This document shows positions 10,016-17,992 of a stretch of 20,560 nt of DNA, piece after piece. Source of the DNA: Penium margaritaceum (lineage: Eukaryota > Streptophyta > Zygnematophyceae > Desmidiales > Peniaceae). Location: NCBI GenBank assembly GCA_023375785.1, contig SZWC01001602.1, positions 171,289 through 191,848 on the forward strand, written 5' to 3'. Each line of letters starts with the position of its first letter. Within the stretch, counting starts at the first letter, position 1. A program made the position numbers and the translations under genes. Below the pieces are notes generated by a model. That model saw only the letters and a program-made list of their open reading frames with translations. It was not told the DNA's origin and did not search any database.

Positions 10016-12984
10016 GTGGCCGTTCCCTTGATAAACACTATTGATCTACCAATGACAAGAAGTTTTTCCACATACACTAACACGAAGTAGTCTTTCTATA
10101 TGAAAGGATAAAGCATGTGAAGGAAGAGACAGTTCTTCTTAGTTCAGGATTCAAATCTGGATGTCTATAAAATTGATTACAACTTGTCATAACAAAGGAG
10201 TGAGCTTTGCTTCAACATTTTACTAAAGAGTCAAGTGAAGCCGTATCATGTCACATGGGCAGAGGAGACCTTTTCTTATTAATTCCTTTCCACAACTCAA
10301 GGAGATAATGGTGTTGCTCTTACTCATAATGCAAGCTTCTGTATTTGTCAACTACCATTATGATAGAAGTTTCATAACAATATCAAGGATGTAGAGAACA
10401 TCCCTGAACTTCACGTGTACTCCATTGTATCGTTTCATGATAAGACCGCCTCTTTCCATTGTTACAACTTCATAGTTGTTAGCAACTTTCACAAATTCTG
10501 GATACTAGCCATCAGATACCAATCCTCAAAGGTGATGTTTGAAGTATAACTCTTCACTTACCAAACATAGAGAAACAAATTGAGCCGTTATTGAGTGCAT
10601 CTTTGAGTTGAAACAGAGGTTTTGAGTACTCGATTTCCTTCATCCCTCCATTCTTTTGCTTCTTCACACACTCTTTAGTCTCCTTATTGCTTCATCAATC
10701 CTTTTTCATCTTTCTCTAATGTCGTGTTTCATCATGGTAACCCTTTCGCTTCTTTACCTTCATGTCTTTTACAATATTATTTTTACATCATATTACAGTC
10801 TCTTTGCTTGTGACCAATTTTCTTGTCAAAGTGTCACTGTATGGAAAAGGTATGTGCTAATGAGATGCAGACATACATGACATGTTTCAGATAACACACA
10901 ATAGAAAATACAATAATGAAAATGCGGTACTTAGAAAGCCTAACGGGTGGCATGAGAGAATCATTTGTGTGTCGGGTTTTGGAGAGGGAAGAAAAGGAAT
11001 CGAGGCAGCATCTTGGAGAAAAATAGCTACATCAAGAACAAGAGTACCTCACACATGTTTCTCTATCCTGACACACACAACAATTTGACAATTAGCATGC
11101 AGTATTACTAGCACTTGTACATAACCTTAATGAAAGTTGGCTCCATCACATCTACAACATTAGCAATTGCATGAACACATGATGAAGCATTTACAATATC
11201 TGGAACACTCTTGGAGCATCCATTGTAGTGGAAAAGACCATGAAACGCAAATTCTGCCCATCTACCTGAAGTAAGTCCTCCAAGAGTCTTCTCATTTGCT
11301 AACCCTCAATAGATGCACCCTTGATTGAGGTGTGTTGAATTAATTTATGGTAGAATCAGTATAGATGTTAAGGATGCAACCTTTTTCACAAATACTACTG
11401 TTTCACTAAGAACGGTCATTATAAGTCTACGTTGATCTCCTGTAGTTGCTAGAGGAATTCTGTAATTTGGATCAAATGTAAACCTACACATGCATCAACT
11501 TGTAATAAGTAACACACTAATGGTAGAGAAGAGAAGCAATTTCTACAAATTGGAGATCAAAGTGCATAGTTTAGTAGCTTCCTATGGGCTACACAAGGTA
11601 AAACATGTTATTTTTGACAAATAAAACTTCCCACATTGGGCACAAAAGGTTGATAAAGATGCTCCAATTCATTAGCTATGGGAGTTATACAATAAGAATC
11701 ATTGGCCATGACAACATGGCTCATCACCAGCAGCCTTGGTTCCTTTCAAATAATTCGCAAAGGTTGCATGCATGGTTTTTCATAATCAACTCACTCTAAG
11801 TATCCAATAGGAAATCAAGATGTTTGAAAGGCGTGTTGAACGTGCTCATCATGTTTATTTATACATAATCGAGACTGTGATGTTTGGAAGGTGAACATTC
11901 AAGTCTCACCTCCTCATAAAGGTAGCATACATAAATCTCAACAACTTAAGAAAATCAAAGAGTACATCAACAATGCACGGAACATACTTAATAAACTTAC
12001 GATAAAAAATACTAAAATCTCTCAGGTTTTCTTTTTAATGTTTCTTCTAAGTGGCTTGTCTCATGAATGGAAGAATGGCACGGGTTGATGTTCAAGTAGT
12101 TGCTGACAGGAGTGTACATGTGCAAGACGTTTATCACTTAACATAGCAATAGGAACCTAACAAAGGAGAAGGTTGAGTTTCTGTCCATCATACCTTCTCA
12201 GGAGCAAGTGTTGCCCACGTGAATGCATGTCATTGATGATGGAAGAGCCGGTCCATGATGAATTTAGCAACGTTTCATGTTACTCCTTGACTAGAGGTTG
12301 ATTAGGCCTTATTGGCAAGCAGGATACTAATGTACCTAGATAGATGTGTTCATAACAAAAAAAGAAAAATGAAAAGGCTTAGATTTGATTTCTCAAAATT
12401 CTTATTTGTTTTGAAAAACACTTAGGTACATGCATAGCCAATCTAGAAATTATGCTGAAATAAGGACAAGTACGACACAAAGCTTTCACTATGATCGTTT
12501 CCCAAACAAGGCATATCTTTGTACCAGGCATCATTCCCTTTTCTAGTTTCTTGATGTGTCCTTTAAGTTTTTAAGGCCACAAAAAACAAGGTGCCTTGTA
12601 GGCAGAATTGTAGAAGCCAAGTTCATTGGGTGGAAAAGGAGATATCAAATGTACTCTTGATCTTAGTGTAGAATTAGAAGGCTCAGTCGCAAGGTAGTGG
12701 CGGTTGTTGAAATCGATATTCTCGAAGATGCTTGGATAATGAATTATTGGTTTTTGACCCCTCTTTGTATTAGTGATTTAATTCATAGCACTCCTAACTG
12801 TCTTAGTTTCCTTTGCAACCCCAAATGTGCCATTTGTTGATGTTGTAAAGTACGTTTTCATCATTTGAAGTCACCTCGATGGCTCAGTTATTCCATGATG
12901 AGGATGTGAATGACATAGAAGATCTTACCTCTTCTACAATAGATTTACAACATCCAGCCTTTCTTGTGTGAGGCCAGTATTGAT
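10016..12984. other. AT-rich intergenic sequence, no gene seen
   Basis: Only short frames (at most about 75 codons) with no motif, and no strong tandem or inverted repeat. The small hydrophobic frame at 10656-10880 is explained by T-rich composition. Confidence 0.4.
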
Positions 12985-13170
12985 TTTTTAAGCCTAAGTG
13001 AGATGTTTGAAGTAGTCACACCTCACTTGGAATCTCCACCATAGATATGTACACTCTCAAGTCATGAACATGACGTTAAGAATTAGAAACGAGGCTCCAT
13101 TTTGTCAGCCAACCCGTTCTATAAAATGGAAGCATCCCTTTTCAAAGGGAAAATTTACGTGATGTATTCT
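12985..13170 (+). repeat. Dispersed repeat, copy C
   Basis: Contains TTTTTAAGCCTAAG at 12985-12998 and AATCTCCACCATAG at 13031-13044, the same 41-base spacing as copy A. It ends around GAAAATTTACGTGATGTATT, the counterpart of copy A's end block. It is longer than copy A by roughly 25 bases before the end block. A possible fourth, weaker relative starts near 13575 (GATTTTTTAATC, then CATCTCCACAACCATAG). Confidence 0.5.
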
Positions 13171-14568
13171 CTTAGTGTATAGGAATTCCATAACTTGTTG
13201 TAGAAATCATTGAAGTAAAATCCATTTGTGCCAAACTGAAGCAGAAAGCCTCAACGTAGTTTTTACCTGCATCCAACACAAGATTAAAACAATCACTTTC
13301 AACTTATGACATGATTTGATCATTTTCATTCAAATGGATAATGACATGAAAACTTGTTTCATTGTTTCCTTTGTTGTTCACCACTACCAGTGGGTGAGAT
13401 TGAGTGTTAATGTCAATAAGTATTACATGACATCTGATTTAGGTATATGCAATAAGCTTAACAAAAAAAGATGTAAAATTCAGCAAGAATTATCTCAAGG
13501 GACACCACATTGATGTGTGTGAATGGAATCCAACAGTGGTCCATTAGGAAAGTGTAATGCCCATGATGTAATACTGATTTTTTAATCATTTTTACGAAGG
13601 TGTCTCATTGCATCTCCACAACCATAGATGTGAGCGTAGAACAGACTATAGGTGTCATCTTCTAGGTGTTTTGTTTTGTGAAGACTTACCATTACATTCC
13701 TTAATCTAGGTAATGGTGTGATCCTCCAAAAGATGATTGTGTAGCTTTGAAGGAAGTGTAGTGGTCGACTACATTGGACCTCCATATTCATGAAGAAAGA
13801 AAGCACATAAGTTCCATCCTCAGAAGTATGTAGTGCATGTATGTGGGCCCTGACAAGGAGATTGTGATGAGTTTCTTCTTACAAGAGAATTCATTGTGAA
13901 AGATTCGGTGAAAAAGTCAGCATAATTAGGCGTGTGTAAGGTATGCAGTGTGAGAGATTCTTTTAGTTTAATTAAATTTGTGAAATTTAGAAGATATTGT
14001 AGGTAGGAAGGAATGGACTATGTTATGAACATTGCAACGTCAGTGTTCCATTTCAAATTACGATTATGGATTGTTTGTTGTTTGAATGCATCTTTCTGGA
14101 TTCATTTATGTTAAATTGATGAAAGATTTCATGTATGAAAATTATGCAATAGTATTATCTGTTTCCTCGTTTCAGAATAGGACACAAGCAGAAGTTCAGG
14201 CCGTTTTCAGTATTTGATTTGTCTTTATTTGGCCGTGATTTCTGTTCCTTTGTAGGTGATATATGTGTAATGATTTTGATAATGGATTTCAATATCACTA
14301 TGCGACGGGGTATCGCTATAATTTGCGCATATGGTTTTGTCTTTAGTCGTTACTCAGTCTTCCTGGCAGTTATTGATACGATTCAGTCGGAGTCAAGCGG
14401 CACATCTTGACTGAAAATGACTGAAAAGTGTATAGGGAAATTTCGGTCATTTTCTTGTGGCCACTTAGGCTTTCAATGGTGTGGGATTTAACCATTCGTC
14501 CTCGATGCTTATGTATAACTTGTTTAATTATGTTTTATTGTTTCAAGTTCGACGGTCTTGTGAATCAA
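13171..14568. other. AT-rich sequence up to the composition boundary
   Basis: No gene is established. From about 14.2 kb it could be the 5' part or first intron of the plus-strand gene proposed downstream. TTCTGTTCCTTTGTAG ending at 14255 is a good splice-acceptor-like site. TGACTGAAAA occurs twice in tandem near 14406-14425. Confidence 0.35.
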
Positions 14569-14650
14569 TGCCGTTACAGCAAGATTCGCGAAAAGTCGTC
14601 GTTTCTTGCTCTCTCTGACTTCCGCATATCTGCTGCGGCACGACAGGTCG

Positions 14651-14682
14651 TTTTTTTTTGTTTTTGTGTGTCCCCTGAGCAG
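14651..14682 (+). promoter_or_regulatory. Splice-acceptor-like site before the GC-rich frame
   Basis: A polypyrimidine run (nine T, then G and five T, then TGTGTGTCCCCTGAG) leads into CAG ending at 14682. This matches the standard 3' splice-site layout and stands at the switch from AT-rich to GC-rich sequence. It supports an exon starting at 14683 on the plus strand. No partner donor is identified with confidence. Confidence 0.35.
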
Positions 14683-15066
14683 ACAGGAAGGTCCCAATCG
14701 CACGCGTCAGGCTGAGGCGGATTCACCCTGCACAGCCATTGCAGTCGCACCTTGTGGACAGGGGAGTCCTTCGCTGAGCACACACGATTCAGTCCTCATT
14801 ATCGGGAAGCACACAGATCGTCGCCAAGGTTCTCCGCACCTCGAGGAGCGCTAGGAAGTCGGGGCTACCCGATATGCTGCACTGCACACGCTGAACGGTT
14901 AATCGTCTCCCTTGCTCCAAACCGGTCATTGCGGGAGTCCTGTGTGCTCAGCTTTCCGCGTTCGCTACGGCCGCTAACCGTAGTGAGATCTACCACAGCC
15001 TTCGCCGCCCACCCTCGACCACACCACTCTGTGCCAGCGCCCCACACCCCCTCTCCATCCTCTACC

Positions 15067-16107
15067 ATGTTCCGTTCCAGCATGAGCCGTGGTGGCGCTG
15101 GCCACGCCGTGCCGCCCAAGGGCAAAGCAGGGGCTACACCAACCTCGGCAACCGAGCGAGGGAGGAAAACGGGCGGAAGTAGCCGGGGTCACAGCAACAG
15201 CGCTGTCGACACAAGCAGCAGCGTCGCCAGCGGAAGCACCGGCGGCAGCAGCAGCTGCACGGGCAATGACCGCAGCGGCTGCGACTACTGGCCGGCAGTC
15301 GGCTTGCGCAATTCCTTCGTGCTCTGGAACAATGATGGAGGAGGACCCAGCGATGCGTGCCGGCGAGCTTCCACCGCGAGTGGCGCGACACTCCTCCTTC
15401 TCACCGACGGGTCCATTCAGATCATCCCGCCGGACGTACCCGTCTCTCTTGTCGAAGACCAACTTCCTGGATGGGCCGTGGGAACCTTCGAGGAACCACC
15501 TTCCGCTCTAATTGCCCCAGTCATCCCCAGGGGGGCTTTTGTCCTGGTACGTCATGAGGCGCTCAGCCGCTCGGCGACGCCACGCTCTCTGATGCCAGAG
15601 CAGCAGCAGATTGGCACGTCGGCGCGCTTCGGGCACTCCCAGCGCGTCGCCGACGTGCAGNTGGAGGCCCTGTCGCCAGCGGCGGGTGCGTCTCGTGGCG
15701 AGTCGCCACATCCCTGCGCGACTCGCACGCCTGGCAGCAGCGCCTCGTCCACTCCGTTCTCTCAGTGCGCCTCACCCTCCCGGCATTCCCAAGGCAGCTC
15801 GCCCGCCCTCTCCCAGTGTGCCTCGTCCGCCTCGTACCGCCCACAAGATGGGGGCGCGCCAAGCCACTCTCGGAGACCCTCCTTCCCTCACTCTGTTGGC
15901 GCGCTTTCCCCCGGAACGTCGCCCGCTTGCAGCTGCCCCTGCTGCACCTCTCAAGGGGAGGAGTTGCGCGCAGCGCATGTGTCCCATGGGAACTCGGCAG
16001 AACAAAGCTCAGGAGCAATGGAAGGGGGAGGAGGGCTCAGAGGGCCGCTGCCGCAGTCACGGCCAATCCAATGCTATTCTCCGCAGCCCCTCAGTGTGGC
16101 CGACTGA
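15067..16107 (+). CDS. Low-complexity Ser/Pro/Ala-rich protein, unknown
   Basis: The first in-frame ATG (15067, context TACCATGT) opens a 346-residue frame to TGA at 16107; the frame itself is open from 14716. Residues 1-75 are Gly/Ser/Arg-rich. A more structured part at about 80-180 contains DYWPAVGLRNSFVLWNNDGG, LLLLTDGSIQIIPPDVPVS and GWAVGTFEEPP. The C-terminal half is disordered, with repeated SQCAS words and SP pairs. One codon contains the ambiguous base N at 15661 (residue 199). No domain is recognised. Other frames here are also long because GC-rich DNA has few stops, so coding evidence is modest. The upstream acceptor at 14682 and the protein-like middle favour this frame. It could be one exon of a larger gene, or part of a transposable element. 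Confidence 0.35.
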   Translation: MFRSSMSRGGAGHAVPPKGKAGATPTSATERGRKTGGSSRGHSNSAVDTSSSVASGSTGGSSSCTGNDRSGCDYWPAVGLRNSFVLWNNDGGGPSDACRRASTASGATLLLLTDGSIQIIPPDVPVSLVEDQLPGWAVGTFEEPPSALIAPVIPRGAFVLVRHEALSRSATPRSLMPEQQQIGTSARFGHSQRVADVQXEALSPAAGASRGESPHPCATRTPGSSASSTPFSQCASPSRHSQGSSPALSQCASSASYRPQDGGAPSHSRRPSFPHSVGALSPGTSPACSCPCCTSQGEELRAAHVSHGNSAEQSSGAMEGGGGLRGPLPQSRPIQCYSPQPLSVAD

Positions 16108-16831
16108 GATGCCTGACTCCCTTTTGCCGATTCATGTCTTTGCGGGAAGATGTGCCGCGAGTGGAGTCTAGCCGTCAACTCACGCTTGCCATGACTTGTG
16201 AGACCTCGCGCAGCAGGCTGGGGCTGTGCAATCCCTTTTGGGACTCAGCACCCTGCCCTCCTCCTGCAGCTGTCTCTGCATCCTCCAGCTGGTGGGCCAC
16301 AACGTGTGTTTTGGATATAGAACGGCAAACAGGATTTTTCCCCGAGACACTCAGTAGATTGCGTCAACGTTGAGCCTTGATGCGTCCTGCGTACAGCATC
16401 ACGTGTGCCTAAACATCCGTCCGCACACATCAGAGGCTCTCGCACTAGAGTCCCATTTGAATCCTGAAAGATTTTCCCGAGCCGCAGTCTCGTTGGCCGT
16501 TCCTTAGTCTTGGATGTGCTCACGTGCACCTCTTGATCCTCGTCTCTTCTTGTGTGGGCCATGAGCTCCAAATGGCCCCTGTGTTGTGATGTGCTTTCAC
16601 TCGCCGTGGGACACATGCCGTCTCCTCCTGAAGAGTCTTAAATCATAGCGACCCTCAAAGGTTTGTCATTTTCTGCTGCAGTGGGTGAAGCTCGAGGGTT
16701 TGCGGGAAGAAACCAATTTCTGAACTCAGTAGTGTGCCTCCTCATCCTGCAGCTTGACTGCCCTCACTTCCCTTTCTTTTAAGATGACAAGTGTTCGACA
16801 GATGGCCGACGACTTGCACTTTGGCTTGCAT
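16108..16831. other. Stretch between the Ser-rich frame and the LTR
   Basis: Mixed composition. TTTGTCATTTTCTGCTGCAG ending at 16681 is a good splice-acceptor-like site on the plus strand, so a further exon of the preceding gene is possible. No frame with recognisable content was found. Confidence 0.35.
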
Positions 16832-17889
16832 TGTTGACTGAATACTCCTGCTGAGGTTTGAGACAACATTTCCTTTAAACATACACCCACGAGTACGAAA
16901 CAAACGACATCCTCTCCTCCAATGCCACGCCATACACATGAGAAACACGATGGTTGTATGGAGGAAGAATCTATCGGAGTTTTGTCAATCGAGAGCATGA
17001 TGCATGTACTTGCCATTAATGTATCTTCCCCAATCAAATACAAGGGGGAATCCCTTGAGGAATACGGCAGAATTCCTCGGTCAACAGTGGCAAGAATATG
17101 GAGCAAGGGAAAAAGAAACAATTATGCGCTACTCCAGGGAAGACATTTTTCTGTCGCCTCATGCGTTCGGACTAAAGTGCGAGCTGTGTCCAGACTTAGC
17201 GCCTCAGTAGCTCTGGCTGGGAGAGGGAAAACTTGCAATCAAGACAGTGAGAAAGTGCGTAGAAGCTTCCTAGCAACACGGCCGCTGACCAGGCGTAAGT
17301 GCCTCGTCAGACGGTGACCACAATCACAGGTCGTACACACAACGGCAAGGGTTTGGCTAGGAGACACAAGTCCAAGTGTCAGAATGCTTCAATATAGCAT
17401 ATGCAGAGAGAAATGACAACTGACAGGTCCAGGGCATAAATACCTGCCGCGGCGCACGGCGGGTGTCGCACGCGGCAGTCCAAGAGCTGTCCTAAAACCC
17501 GCCCAAAAACCACTGTTTTGGCCGCAACTCTGCGCACACATGTCAGAATCCTACGCCGTCTGAACCTAGACGTGCAGAATCAAAAGACGCACGCAACGAC
17601 TGGTCACATGCATGCATCCATGGACTGACAGCGAGTGTACAATGCAAAAACGTGCAAATGGGCCTCATGCCCAGTCCGCCGAAAGGCGCCTGCAAGACGT
17701 AGAAGACACAGCAAGGAGCCCCGGTGACATCAGGGGCTCTGGGACAGTGGTCGGTCAGCTCCAGACGGGTAGTCCGCCGCCTGTCGTCACGCCGGTGTCA
17801 CCAGGGCCGCCTGCCTCAGGGATCTGCACGAGTATGGACACGGCCGAGTGGTCACAGTAAACTGTACAGGAACGGCACAAATCACAACA
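16832..17889 (-). repeat. 3' LTR of the copia element (left end inferred)
   Basis: On the minus strand the LTR starts TGTTGTGATT at 17889, directly after the polypurine tract. The only CAACA found downstream on that strand ends at 16832, giving a 5-bp inverted terminal match and an LTR of about 1058 bp. Inside are a GC box and a TATA-like box about 450 bases from the start, which would leave roughly 600 bases of R and U5. The second LTR is not in the window, so the boundary cannot be verified by comparison. A shorter LTR ending at some other CA is possible. Confidence 0.45.
17435..17442 (-). promoter_or_regulatory. TATA-like box in the LTR
   Basis: TATTTATG on the minus strand sits between a GC-rich upstream segment (CCGCGGCAGG) and GCCCTGGACC. 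A GC box, GGGCGGG, lies about 55 bases upstream at 17498-17504. The position inside the LTR fits a U3 promoter with transcription starting about 25-30 bases further along, near 17405-17410. No start site can be read directly. Confidence 0.45.
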
Positions 17890-17902
17890 CTCCCCCATGA
17901 CC
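17890..17902 (-). other. Polypurine tract priming plus-strand synthesis
   Basis: The minus-strand sequence GGGTCATGGGGGAG immediately precedes TGTTG. A short G-rich purine tract abutting a TG at the LTR edge is the normal layout of the copia plus-strand primer. It lies about 90 bases after the pol stop codon. Confidence 0.75.
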
Positions 17903-17992
17903 CGATGGTACGCATGTCCATACACGTGCAGCACTGGTACAACCACATAGGGAGTGACACAGACAGATGAGACGGCAACGTACATCCCACAC

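Noticed and set aside
9733..10083. Overlapping 116-codon minus-strand frame
   Set aside because: It conflicts with the 9656-10012 frame, which is more protein-like and keeps its phase on both sides. Only its first half looks plausible.
10656..10880. Short hydrophobic plus-strand frame
   Set aside because: T-rich composition accounts for the Leu/Phe/Ser content, and there is no further evidence.
14974..15462. Ala-rich minus-strand frame of 162 codons
   Set aside because: It is a poly-Ala shadow of the Ser/Gly-rich plus-strand frame and has no better support.
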